From NCBI RefSeq assembly GCF_001550135.1, contig NZ_LRUE01000002.1, positions 1 through 64,000 on the forward strand: a DNA stretch of 64,000 nt. The letters run 5' to 3'. Source of the stretch: Pseudoalteromonas shioyasakiensis (lineage in GTDB: Bacteria > Pseudomonadota > Gammaproteobacteria > Enterobacterales > Alteromonadaceae). Both the position numbers and the translations under genes were made by a program. Positions 8,579 to 16,845 of this stretch are shown one piece after another. The notes beneath the pieces were generated by a model. That model searched no databases. It was given only the letters and a program-made list of their open reading frames with translations, and had not been told where the DNA came from. The first letter of the stretch is position 1. Each line of letters opens with the position of its first letter.

Positions 8579-9946
8579 ATGTTTGCAGGCTTTGATTACG
8601 GTAGCTCAAATTGTGCAATCGGTGTAATGAATAACGAGCAACAAGTCTCTTTAGTGCCGCTTGAGCAGGGTAAGCAATATTTACCATCAACACTTTATAC
8701 TCATCACAGTGCATTAGTTGTCGATTTTGTGACAAAACACCTTACGGGTAGCCCATTTGAGCACGACTTTAAAACTGAGCGACAAGCGCTTTTAAATACC
8801 ATTCCTCGTATTAAATCTGACCTAGATATTCAAGCTGGTGATGAGACCTTATTTATAGGTCGAGAAGCAATTAGTGAGTATGTGCAATTTCCTGAAGAAG
8901 GTTACTTTGTAAAGTCACCTAAGTCATTCTTTGGTGCAGTAGGCTTAAAGCAAGGGCAAATAAACTTCTTTGAAGACATTGCCACGGCGATGATTTTAAA
9001 AATTAAACAACGCGCCGAGCAATCTTTGCAAGACACATTAACAGAAACGGTAATTGGACGACCGGTAAACTTTCAATCAGTCGGTGGTGAAGAGTCTAAT
9101 CAACAAGCGCTGGGCATATTAGAGCGAGCAGCAAAGCGTGCAGGCTTTAAAGAGGTGTCTTTTTTGTATGAGCCATTAGCGGCGGGGATTGATTATGAAA
9201 CCTCATTACAGCAAGACCAAAAAGTGTTGGTTGTCGATATTGGCGGGGGTACTAGCGATTGCTCATTTGTACAAATGGGGCCTAGCTTTCGTGATAAGCA
9301 ATGCCGTGACAATGACTTTTTAGCTCACAGTGGTAAGCGTGTGGGTGGAAATGATTTAGATATTGCGCTGAGCTTTCATGGTTTAATGCCATTGCTAGGT
9401 TTAGGCACTGAGTTTAAATCGGGTCTTCCTCTTCCGAATCAACCGTTTTGGCAAGCTTGTAAAATCAATGATGTAAATCTGCAAAGCCAGTTTTATAGCG
9501 ATGCCCATTATCGTGAGTTACTGACTCAACTTCGTGAAGTTAAAGAGCCTGCGCTTTTTAAACGCTTAATTCAATTGCAGCAAAATAAGCAAGGTCATCA
9601 ATTAGTGCAGCAAGGCGAGGCGGCAAAAATTGCGCTCTCGTCAGCGAATGAATTTACTACAGATTTGCGCTTTTTAGATTCAGACTTAACGCAGTGCTTA
9701 ACGCTAAAAGATCTCGCTTTAGCTGTTGATGATTCGATAAGCCAGATAGTGAGCCTAGCTAAACAAGCGATTCAAGAAGCAGGCACAACGCCTGATGTCA
9801 TTTACTTAACTGGCGGTAGCGCGCAATCACCACTGATCAAAGCCGCGTTAAAAGCCCATTTGGGTGATATTACTATGCTGAACGGGGATCACTTTGGTAG
9901 TGTTACTGCAGGTTTAACTAAGTGGGCGCACAAGCTTTATAGCTAA
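8579..9946 (+). CDS. yegD: Hsp70-like protein YegD
   Basis: Actin/Hsp70-fold ATPase of 455 residues, the usual YegD length, without the DnaK substrate-binding domain. Nucleotide-binding signatures are the phosphate-1 loop FAGFDYGSSNCAIGVM at the N terminus, the phosphate-2 loop VLVVDIGGGTSDCSF (about residue 215) and the adenosine motif VIYLTGGSAQSPLIKAAL near the C terminus. Family members are cytoplasmic and their client is not established. It has its own RBS region (AGGTGTTAGA) and no obvious partner gene. It converges on mgsA. Confidence 0.93.
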   Translation: MFAGFDYGSSNCAIGVMNNEQQVSLVPLEQGKQYLPSTLYTHHSALVVDFVTKHLTGSPFEHDFKTERQALLNTIPRIKSDLDIQAGDETLFIGREAISEYVQFPEEGYFVKSPKSFFGAVGLKQGQINFFEDIATAMILKIKQRAEQSLQDTLTETVIGRPVNFQSVGGEESNQQALGILERAAKRAGFKEVSFLYEPLAAGIDYETSLQQDQKVLVVDIGGGTSDCSFVQMGPSFRDKQCRDNDFLAHSGKRVGGNDLDIALSFHGLMPLLGLGTEFKSGLPLPNQPFWQACKINDVNLQSQFYSDAHYRELLTQLREVKEPALFKRLIQLQQNKQGHQLVQQGEAAKIALSSANEFTTDLRFLDSDLTQCLTLKDLALAVDDSISQIVSLAKQAIQEAGTTPDVIYLTGGSAQSPLIKAALKAHLGDITMLNGDHFGSVTAGLTKWAHKLYS

Positions 9947-9978
9947 TAGCCCCCACTTTGATATATCGACTTATAGAA

Positions 9979-10443
9979 CTAAAGAGTCACTTGGCGCGTT
10001 GCAAGGTATTTTTCGTAATCTGGCAACGTGCGGCACAGCTCAGTTTCCATCATAGGTGAGCTTAATAGCATATCCGCACTGACTTCATTACAGGCAACAG
10101 GAATATTCCAAACCGCAGCTAAACGCAGTAATGCTTTTACATCAGGGTCGTGAGGCTGCGATGCAAGTGGATCCCAGAAAAACACCAGCATGTGCACTTC
10201 ATGTTCAGCAATTTTAGCACCGAGTTGTTGATCGCCCCCCATAGGGCCACTTAGCAGCTTAATCACTTCAAGCCCTGTTGTACGCTCAATTAAATGACCT
10301 GTTGTGCCCGTACCGTATAGCGTGTGCTTACTTAAAATGTCTTGGTGTTTTTCACACCACGCCTGAAGGGCAGCTTTTTTACCATCATGGGCTACGAGGG
10401 CAATATTCTTTTTGGCTGGTAAGGCTTGTTGTTTTTGTTCCAT
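9979..10443 (-). CDS. mgsA: Methylglyoxal synthase
   Basis: Converts dihydroxyacetone phosphate to methylglyoxal and phosphate, a bypass of lower glycolysis under phosphate limitation. It has 154 residues, the normal length. Diagnostic segments are NIALVAHDGKK near the start, YGTGTTGHLIE (phosphate-binding loop), LLSGPMGGDQQLGA, and FFWDPLASQPHDPDVKALLRLA, which contains the catalytic Asp and His region of the family, then IPVACNEVSADMLL. It lies eight bases downstream of the LysE-type exporter gene and is probably cotranscribed with it. Confidence 0.96.
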   Translation of the reverse strand: MEQKQQALPAKKNIALVAHDGKKAALQAWCEKHQDILSKHTLYGTGTTGHLIERTTGLEVIKLLSGPMGGDQQLGAKIAEHEVHMLVFFWDPLASQPHDPDVKALLRLAAVWNIPVACNEVSADMLLSSPMMETELCRTLPDYEKYLATRQVTL

Positions 10444-10451
10444 AAGTGCTC

Positions 10452-11084
10452 TTATATCAATAGGTTAATTGCTAGTGCAATAAACACCAGCCCCGTGATC
10501 CGATCAATCCAAATTTGGGTTTGTGGGTGCTCACGAAAATAACTGGCTATCTTATCGCCGAAATAAATATACGTGCAGTCGATAGGAAAAGCAAAAAGCG
10601 GGTAGAGTAAACCAAAAAAAGCGAGCTGAAAGGTCGTTGAAGACAAGCTCGGATCGACGAACTGCGGAATAAACGCAATAAAGAATAGAGCGACTTTTGG
10701 ATTAAGTACCTCGGTCATCATTGCTTGAAACATCACATTTTGCTTTTTACTGGTACTTACATGGGGTTTTTCTTCGCACTCTGACTCAGGCTGTGTAAAG
10801 GTGTCTTTTAGCGTCATTATGCCCAAATAGCACAGGTACGCTGCACCTAAATACTGCACTGTGGTATAGGCAACAGTCGACGCTTTTAAAATTGCTGTTA
10901 AACCCACCACCGCAAAAAAAGTATGCACCACACCACCTAAGGCAAAACCAAAGGCACTTTGCATCCCGGCTTTACGGCCATTGGCAAAGGTTTGTGCCAT
11001 TAAAAATGCATTAGAAGGGCCGGGAGCTACGGCAATTAAAAAGCTGGCGCCTAAAAACGACAGTAGAAATTCTGGATTGATCAT
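10452..11084 (-). CDS. LysE/RhtB-family amino-acid exporter
   Basis: Inner-membrane exporter of about 210 residues with six predicted helices. The family signature is FLIAVAPGPSNAFLMAQTFANGRKAG in the first helix and loop, followed by GGVVHTFFAVVGL. A hydrophilic loop is rich in Glu and Lys (about residues 115-135), and TEVLNPKVALFFIAFIPQFV is the second diagnostic block. Substrates of the family are amino acids such as homoserine, threonine, lysine or leucine; which one cannot be read here. I prefer the ATG at 11084, but a GTG at 11090 is possible and neither has a strong RBS. It is followed by mgsA with an eight-base gap. Confidence 0.9.
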   Translation of the reverse strand: MINPEFLLSFLGASFLIAVAPGPSNAFLMAQTFANGRKAGMQSAFGFALGGVVHTFFAVVGLTAILKASTVAYTTVQYLGAAYLCYLGIMTLKDTFTQPESECEEKPHVSTSKKQNVMFQAMMTEVLNPKVALFFIAFIPQFVDPSLSSTTFQLAFFGLLYPLFAFPIDCTYIYFGDKIASYFREHPQTQIWIDRITGLVFIALAINLLI

Positions 11085-11127
11085 CGGCACAAAGATAAAA
11101 AGCTAGGTAGTTGATTTTAACAAGCTT

Positions 11128-11161
11128 CTAGAAAAAGAAAAAGCGGGCAATCAATGCCCGC
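11128..11161 (-). terminator. Intrinsic terminator of the subtilase gene
   Basis: Read on the minus strand, the stem GCGGGCA/TGCCCGC (arms 11143-11149 and 11155-11161) is followed by TTTTTCTTTTTC, 21 bases after the stop codon of the protease gene. Confidence 0.85.
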
Positions 11162-11182
11162 TGATTTGGGTTGGGGAAAGTA

Positions 11183-13024
11183 TTAGAATGTCACAGTGCT
11201 ATTGTTTGAACAAACAGTTGTGCTTTGTGCCTCACATACTTGGTAAGTGTAAGTACCACCGCCTTTTGTTGTGATAGTGTCAGTGTAGCTGTTAGTGTTT
11301 GCCACTGAGCCTACTTTGCTGCCGTTACGGTAAACATCTACAGTGCTTGTAGCAGCGCCACTCCAGCTTAAATCTACATACGCTGTACCTTTCGATTTGT
11401 AACCTGAAGTAGAAAGGCTAATATCATCGCTACCTGGTGTTGTGCCACCGCCATTATCGCCACCACCTGCACAGCCATTGGCTGTTAGGTATGCATCTGC
11501 GTCAGCTGCTTTAACAATACCGTGACCGAAGTAAACATCGTGACCAGAAGCACCTTGATCTTCTGCCGTTGCTTTTAGTGCATCACGGATTTCTGTACCC
11601 GTACATTCAGGGTGATTTGACCATACTAGCGCTGCGATACCTGAAACAGCAGGTGTTGCCATTGATGTACCGCTCATGAAACCATAATCACTAGTACCAA
11701 TTGCGATATCAATAGTTGTGCTTGAAAGAAGAGCTGAACGGTCTTCAAGTGCCGCACCGACAGCTGGAATTGTTGTATCGTTAGTTTCGCCTAATGTAGC
11801 GTATAACATGCCTGCTTCGTTATTGATGATAACAGCACCGATACCGCCTGAGTTCTCGCAGTTATTTACCTTGTCATAGAACGAGATATTACCGCGGTCA
11901 ATCATACAAATTTTGCCCGCTGCGCCAGCATCTACGCTTTCAGCAGTACCCATGTAATACGCTGTGCCTGATGCATTACCTGAGTTTTCCATTGATGAAG
12001 TAGCAAAGCCTGCGCCATCAGCTGCTAAGCTAGCTGACGTTGCCATACCAGCAGGGTAAGTAGAAAGAGTATCAACACCGCCTGCTGTTACTTCAACACA
12101 GATAGTTTCATCTGTAGTAGCGCGTTTACCACGACCAGATGTACAGCTAGGGAATTGCGAGAAATCTGCAATTTGGTTGTCCGCATCATTTGCACCAACC
12201 ATCATTACTGATGGATAGCCTGCAGGGTATGAACGTACGTTGTTACCATCGTTACCCGCCGCAGCAACAACTAAACCGCCAGCGCTTGTGAAATTAGCAA
12301 ATGCGTTAGACTCGGTGCTATTTGAACCACCGCCACCAAGGCTCATGCTGATGATATTTGCACCTGCTTGAGAACATAAATCTGCTGCGTGTGCTAAGTC
12401 TGAAGAGTAACCCCAGCCTTCAGCGTTGAATACTTTGATGATGTGCATTGCCACACCGGGTGCCATACCAACCACACCAACATTGTTGTCTGCTGCGCCA
12501 ATAGTACCTGCTACGTGAGTACCATGAGGGCCACCATTGTCGTACCAGTTGCCTGTGCCACTGTCATTATCACCTGTAATGTTACCCCAAATGAAATCAG
12601 GGTTTGTAGCATCTAAACCTGAGTCAATCACACATACTTTCATGCCAGCATTTGCATCGAAGGTAACTTGATCAGCTTGTGATTGGTAAACTGCGTAAGG
12701 CGTTAATTGCTGCTGCATTGCATTACCAGCGTCATCGTTATAAAGCGCCATTGGTACACGTTTTTGGTCTTCTTCAACCAGTTTGATGTGAGGGTTGTTT
12801 AGTAAGCCTTTTACACTTGCAAGGTCATGACCTGTAAATTGCGCTGCAATAAAGCCATTACCATCAACTTTAATATCACCACCAAGCTTTTTAGCGAGTG
12901 CTTTAACTACGCCTTTTTTATTGTTGTCTACTTGAATGATGTAACGGTCATTTGCTGCGTTTGCAGTTCCTGCTGCACATAGTCCACTGATGATCAGTGC
13001 TAATGCTAATTTATTCTTTTTCAT
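11183..13024 (-). CDS. Secreted S8 subtilisin-like serine protease with PA insert
   Basis: Extracellular protease of about 613 residues. In order it has a signal peptide (MKKNKLALALIISGLC..ANA), an I9-type inhibitor propeptide (NDRYIIQVDNN to about residue 95) and the S8 catalytic domain. The catalytic triad is Asp in VCVIDSGLDATNPDF, His in GGPHGTHVAGTIGA and Ser in SGTSMATPAVSGIAAL. A PA-domain insert lies between His and Ser (AGKICMIDRGNISFYDKVNNCENSGG region). After a Gly-rich linker (GGGDNGGGTTPG) comes a C-terminal fibronectin-III-like domain of about 85 residues. Cys residues are paired in several loops, as in exported enzymes. I chose the ATG at 13024 over 13042 because the signal peptide starts there. 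It has its own terminator. Confidence 0.95.
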   Translation of the reverse strand: MKKNKLALALIISGLCAAGTANAANDRYIIQVDNNKKGVVKALAKKLGGDIKVDGNGFIAAQFTGHDLASVKGLLNNPHIKLVEEDQKRVPMALYNDDAGNAMQQQLTPYAVYQSQADQVTFDANAGMKVCVIDSGLDATNPDFIWGNITGDNDSGTGNWYDNGGPHGTHVAGTIGAADNNVGVVGMAPGVAMHIIKVFNAEGWGYSSDLAHAADLCSQAGANIISMSLGGGGSNSTESNAFANFTSAGGLVVAAAGNDGNNVRSYPAGYPSVMMVGANDADNQIADFSQFPSCTSGRGKRATTDETICVEVTAGGVDTLSTYPAGMATSASLAADGAGFATSSMENSGNASGTAYYMGTAESVDAGAAGKICMIDRGNISFYDKVNNCENSGGIGAVIINNEAGMLYATLGETNDTTIPAVGAALEDRSALLSSTTIDIAIGTSDYGFMSGTSMATPAVSGIAALVWSNHPECTGTEIRDALKATAEDQGASGHDVYFGHGIVKAADADAYLTANGCAGGGDNGGGTTPGSDDISLSTSGYKSKGTAYVDLSWSGAATSTVDVYRNGSKVGSVANTNSYTDTITTKGGGTYTYQVCEAQSTTVCSNNSTVTF

Positions 13025-13197
13025 AATTCGTATCCCAAACATGTTGTTGAGTTAACCAAATGTTAACGTGAGTAAGCAATAGTTTAATGGTGCTATAGGT
13101 ACAAGCAAAATAATCCATAAAACTGGAACAAATTATTCTAGAAAGATGCTTTTTATAACGGTAGGAAATAACAGGATGTCTAAACGGGTAAATAGAA

Positions 13198-13216
13198 TAT
13201 AACGATTCTCATTTAC
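13198..13216. promoter_or_regulatory. Possible Fur-box-like site upstream of the subtilase
   Basis: TATAACGATTCTCATTTAC matches the 19-base Fur consensus GATAATGATAATCATTATC at 13 positions by my count. It is about 175 bp upstream of the protease start and close to the 3' end of the Bcr/CflA gene. This is weak evidence. Confidence 0.25.
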
Positions 13217-13247
13217 CCATTATGACAAAAAGTATGATAAAACTTTT

Positions 13248-14420
13248 TTATGACAAGTGCTTATGTTTGAACAGTAAGTAGGTGAAAGGGATGAGCATTA
13301 AAAAATGCACGCCAATTAATACTGGTGTAGTCAAATTTAACAATTGCGTTATAAACACTAATAAGCTTGCGCCACTCATTTGCATTAAGCCAATAAGTGC
13401 TGATGCTGTGCCTGCTTGCTTAGGAAACAAGCTTAGTGCACGGCCTGCTGATGAGCCAAGTGTCAGTGCAAAACCAAACGCAGCAATAAACATCGGAAAC
13501 ATTAACGCAAGCGCAGTACGTTGTTGGCTAAAGGCCAACATTAAGGCACCTGCGATTACAAGCAACAAGAGTCCTGCTTTTAACGCGCGTTTTGGTTGGC
13601 GTTTGATGTACAGTGGCATAATAAAGCTTGCAACAATGCTCAAGACCGCATTACAGGTAAACCAGAAAGTAAAGTCGGTAACACTGCCACCTAATTCAGT
13701 AATAAGCCAGCCAGGTGCTAAGGTAACAAAGACTAAAATAGCCGACATAGTTACCAAGCAAATTAAGCTATGAAATAAAAACAATGGCGTGCTGATAATT
13801 GGCATAAAACGGCGCAGGTCAAGAATATGACCACTATATACACTATCTGCAGGACGGGTTTCTTTATACATTAACAAGGTTATGAATAAACCAATGAGTG
13901 CAAATACAGCCATGAATAAAAAGTTCATGCGCCAGCCAAACTGTACTGTGAGCCAAGCGCCTAAAATTGGTGCGAGGGCAGGGATAAAGCAGACGATACC
14001 ATTAAGATAAGTAATGATTTGGCCGCTACGTTCACTACCAAATCTATCTCTTACAATGGCAAACGCTACTACAAATGTGGCACAGGCCCCCAAACCTTGC
14101 AGTGCTCTTGCAATCATCAGGCTTGTAAAATCAGGTGCCAGATAGGCGCCAAAAGCCGCTAAACCATAAATTGTCACACCGTTAATTGCCACAGGCTTAC
14201 GACCAAATTTATCTGCTAATGGCCCTGCAATGAGCTGTCCAAGCCCAACGGTAAGCATAAAAATAGCGACGGTTTGCTGAATTTGCTTTTCTGAAGCGCT
14301 GAATTGTTCTGCAATGGTCGGAAATGCGGGTAAGTAAATATCAATTGCTAACGGGCTAAAGATAACCAGAAGGCCAAGAATAAATAGTAAGCTGAGGTTT
14401 TTGTGCTGGCGTGACTGCAT
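13248..14420 (-). CDS. Bcr/CflA-family multidrug efflux transporter (MFS)
   Basis: Inner-membrane drug:H+ antiporter of 390 residues with 12 transmembrane segments. Family marks are SPLAIDIYLPAFPTIAEQF in the first periplasmic loop, the MFS motif A GPLADKFGRKPVAING between helices 2 and 3, ARALQGLGACATFVVA and the antiporter-type motif C near LAPILGAWLT. Related proteins export bicyclomycin, chloramphenicol or sulphonamides; the actual substrate is not visible. It stands alone between the subtilase and the divergent hotdog-protein gene; its ATG follows AAAGGAGAGCG. No convincing terminator follows it. Confidence 0.93.
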   Translation of the reverse strand: MQSRQHKNLSLLFILGLLVIFSPLAIDIYLPAFPTIAEQFSASEKQIQQTVAIFMLTVGLGQLIAGPLADKFGRKPVAINGVTIYGLAAFGAYLAPDFTSLMIARALQGLGACATFVVAFAIVRDRFGSERSGQIITYLNGIVCFIPALAPILGAWLTVQFGWRMNFLFMAVFALIGLFITLLMYKETRPADSVYSGHILDLRRFMPIISTPLFLFHSLICLVTMSAILVFVTLAPGWLITELGGSVTDFTFWFTCNAVLSIVASFIMPLYIKRQPKRALKAGLLLLVIAGALMLAFSQQRTALALMFPMFIAAFGFALTLGSSAGRALSLFPKQAGTASALIGLMQMSGASLLVFITQLLNLTTPVLIGVHFLMLIPFTYLLFKHKHLS

Positions 14421-14597
14421 TCGCTCTCCTTTAAAACGGTATTTTATGTGCCCCTAAAGGAAAAGAAAAGCGTTCACTTGGCTAAAAGTGTAATACATAC
14501 GTAATCATTAAAACTGCTAACAAAAATTTTCCATTTCGCTATCTGGTCTGATGTGTTAGCTTTTTATCTCACATCATAAAAATAATGGATAAACGTC

Positions 14598-15074
14598 GTG
14601 AGCTCACAATCATCATTATTAAAAATTTGGACTAAATGCCTGTCACTGCCGAAGGGTAACTGGTTGTTTAGTAAAGCCGTGTGCTTTAAAGCTCCTTACT
14701 TTGGTTCAATAAAGCCATTGATCACAAATTTAACTGCTGGGCATTGCAGCGCAACTGTTAAAAATCGCCGAGCAATCCATAATCACATTGGTACCATCCA
14801 TGCAATTGCACAATGTAATGTTGCTGAGCTATGCGCTGGCTTGATGGTTGATGCAACTGTGCCGGCAAAAACACATCGCTGGATCCCAAAAGGCATGACA
14901 GTGAATTATTTAGCGAAAATTGACACAGACATGCGTGCTGTGGCCCAGATAGACGTGCCGAGTGAGTGGTTAGAAAAGCAAGACTTGCTAGTACCCGTGA
15001 AGGTTTATAATAGCCGCGATGAACTCGTTTTCACCGCGGATATTACAATGTATGTAACCGCTAAAAAACGTTAA
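14598..15074 (+). CDS. DUF4442 / PaaI-like hotdog-fold protein
   Basis: Protein of 158 residues matching the DUF4442 group of hotdog-fold thioesterase relatives. Recognisable blocks are AGHCSATVKNRRAIHNHIGTIHAIA, which carries the RxxxxNHxGxxHA core, then AELCAGLMVDATVP and MTVNYLAKIDTDM. Thioesterase activity on an acyl-CoA is the family expectation but is not shown. The start is the GTG at 14598; no in-frame ATG with an RBS lies upstream. It converges with the bactofilin gene so tightly that the two TAA stop codons overlap (TTAA at 15071-15074). Confidence 0.85.
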   Translation: MSSQSSLLKIWTKCLSLPKGNWLFSKAVCFKAPYFGSIKPLITNLTAGHCSATVKNRRAIHNHIGTIHAIAQCNVAELCAGLMVDATVPAKTHRWIPKGMTVNYLAKIDTDMRAVAQIDVPSEWLEKQDLLVPVKVYNSRDELVFTADITMYVTAKKR

Positions 15075-15553
15075 GACTTATCAGCGGCTTGTTTGTTTAC
15101 AAACGACAGGTCGTTGTCATCATCAGCCAGTATTGAAGAGCTGTTTTGTTCTTCAGGCTTAATAGGCGCCACATTATCTTCTTCATTACGATGTTTTAAG
15201 CTGCCTTCAATGATTGCGCCGGCTTCGATGCTCAGGGTGTCATGAAATACATCGCCATGAACTTCTGCAGTGCTTTCAATTGTCACTTTATTGGCAATAA
15301 GCGAACCAATAATTTTACCTTTGACGATGACACTGTCAGCTTCAATAACACCTTCAATCATGCCAGTGTGACCAATCACTAAATGTTTAACGCGTAAATC
15401 GCCTTCGATGCGACCGTCAAGCTGAACTTCACCTTGGCTGCTGAGGCCGCCAGTTAAACGAACGTCTTCAGAAATAATTGAAGGAGTGTGGTTGGTTCTT
15501 TTTAAAGATGAGCCAGACGAGCTAGCTGCTGATTGTTTTTTTTTACCGAACAC
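15071..15553 (-). CDS. Bactofilin (polymer-forming cytoskeletal protein)
   Basis: Cytoskeletal protein of 160 residues that should self-assemble into nucleotide-free filaments at the inner face of the membrane. The central DUF583 beta-helix (about residues 28-115) shows six-residue coil periodicity, with hydrophobic and Gly positions in VRLTGGLSSQGEVQLDGRIEGDL, MIEGVIEADSVIVKGKIIGSL and AEVHGDVFHDTLSIEAGAIIEGSL. It is flanked by disordered Ser-rich N-terminal and acidic C-terminal tails, as usual for the family. It starts with GTG inside the last codons of the M23 peptidase gene (11-base overlap) and so is probably translationally coupled to it. The M23-bactofilin pairing is seen in other bacteria, where both act in cell-shape control. 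Confidence 0.94.
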   Translation of the reverse strand: MFGKKKQSAASSSGSSLKRTNHTPSIISEDVRLTGGLSSQGEVQLDGRIEGDLRVKHLVIGHTGMIEGVIEADSVIVKGKIIGSLIANKVTIESTAEVHGDVFHDTLSIEAGAIIEGSLKHRNEEDNVAPIKPEEQNSSSILADDDNDLSFVNKQAADKS

Positions 15554-16694
15554 GAGAAAGCGCCTTTGTTATTTTAACCGGGTTGACATGTTTGCCATTC
15601 ACTAAAACTTCGTAATGTAGGTGAGTGCTGGTACTACGGCCAGTACTACCCATTAAGCCGATGACATCGTCTTTAGTCACTGTTTGGCCTTTTTTAACCT
15701 TAATTTTATTAAGGTGACCGAAGCGAGTAACGAAGCCATTTTTGTGTTGTAGTTCGATAAAGTTGCCATAACCGCCATTACGACCAGCACGTAAAACGGT
15801 GCCGTCAGCGGGAGCAAAAATTTCGGTTTTATGCCAACCTGCTAAATCAACGCCTTTGTGAAAAGCGCGGCGGCCATTCATTGGATCTTTTCGTAAACCA
15901 TAACTACTTGAAATGTAGTAATCGGCAGCAGGAAGTGTTTGTGGTAATTCGCTCAGTAAGTTTTCGAGGTTATTTAATGCCAGCAATTTGTCGGCAATTG
16001 CTAAAAACTCAAGAGGGATTTTTGATTCGTCGAATAAGTCTAATGGACCACCCTGTGCGGTATCTGTACCTTCTAATACCGAACCATTGGCAAGGCTACT
16101 ATCAAGGCCTGCGCCCTCTAACATAGCAACAATTTCTTGGTGGCGAAGTTTAATTTGCTCATCTAATACAACAAAGCTGTTGTTATAAGCTGCATCAAGG
16201 CGAGCTAGGCGCTCAGAAATGCTTTCTAAGCGTTTAACTTGCTTTGGTTGCTGTTCATCTTCTAAAGGTGCGTGAAACTCTTCAGCGTGCTCCTGAACAG
16301 GTAAAAGCAATGGCTCTGCGTCGGTTGGCAGTGCCGGTTTGTTCATTGATTCTGGTAATGACTCGATCATGCTTTGCAATAGCGCTTGTTTTTGTTCAAG
16401 TACGGCTAATTGCTCGAGCTGTTTTTCATAGACAGCTTGTTGCTGATAATGCTGTTTTTGCCATTCTTGCTGTTTGGTAAGCTGGGTTTGTTCAATGCTG
16501 GTGATCTTGTCAGCTTGAGAAATGATTTGTAGTGTCGAAATGCTTAACCAAACAATAGCAGTTAAAATGACTAGTAAAGTCGTTAATTGCACCCAAGGGG
16601 CTAATACTAAGTGTTTTACCTCGCCATTTTGACGGATCAACAGCTGACGAGCTGGAAAAAACGTGCGATAAAAAGACTTAAGTTTAACTAACAT
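15543..16694 (-). CDS. M23-family (LytM) peptidoglycan endopeptidase, membrane anchored
   Basis: Periplasmic zinc endopeptidase of about 383 residues that would cut peptide cross-links in murein. It has one N-terminal transmembrane anchor (about 32-53, LTTLLVILTAIVWLSISTL), a Gln-rich coiled coil (about 55-115) and a linker. The C-terminal LytM domain shows ligands in HKGVDLAG (first His, Asp), a conserved GHLN and HLHYEVLVNG (HxH). All catalytic residues look intact. I chose the ATG at 16694 over the upstream TTG at 16703. It overlaps the bactofilin gene by 11 bases; in Helicobacter and other genera such pairs set cell curvature or stalk shape, which suggests a shape role here. Confidence 0.93.
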   Translation of the reverse strand: MLVKLKSFYRTFFPARQLLIRQNGEVKHLVLAPWVQLTTLLVILTAIVWLSISTLQIISQADKITSIEQTQLTKQQEWQKQHYQQQAVYEKQLEQLAVLEQKQALLQSMIESLPESMNKPALPTDAEPLLLPVQEHAEEFHAPLEDEQQPKQVKRLESISERLARLDAAYNNSFVVLDEQIKLRHQEIVAMLEGAGLDSSLANGSVLEGTDTAQGGPLDLFDESKIPLEFLAIADKLLALNNLENLLSELPQTLPAADYYISSSYGLRKDPMNGRRAFHKGVDLAGWHKTEIFAPADGTVLRAGRNGGYGNFIELQHKNGFVTRFGHLNKIKVKKGQTVTKDDVIGLMGSTGRSTSTHLHYEVLVNGKHVNPVKITKALSRVR

Positions 16695-16783
16695 GGCGTA
16701 CAAAATTTGACTAATAACCGAGCTAAGATAGCAATCTGATTTAAAAAAGCCAGCAAAAAATTGTAACTCAACTGAAAAAAATG

Positions 16784-16809
16784 CAAAAAAAAGGGCAAAA
16801 AATGCCCTT
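16784..16809 (-). terminator. Intrinsic terminator of fahA
   Basis: Read on the minus strand, the stem AAGGGCA/TGCCCTT (16803-16809 with 16791-16797) is followed by a run of seven to eight T. It lies 37 bases after the fumarylacetoacetase stop codon. Confidence 0.8.
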
Positions 16810-16845
16810 AATCGTTGTTCTGGAAATAAAAATAGCTAGTTATTT

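Noticed and set aside
13227-13248. AAAAAGT-N8-ACTTTTT inverted repeat at the end of the Bcr/CflA gene
   Set aside because: The stem is almost all A-T and overlaps the stop codon; too weak to call an intrinsic terminator.
13282-13773. 163-codon open frame on the + strand
   Set aside because: It is antisense to the Bcr/CflA transporter; its residues mirror the hydrophobic codons of that gene.
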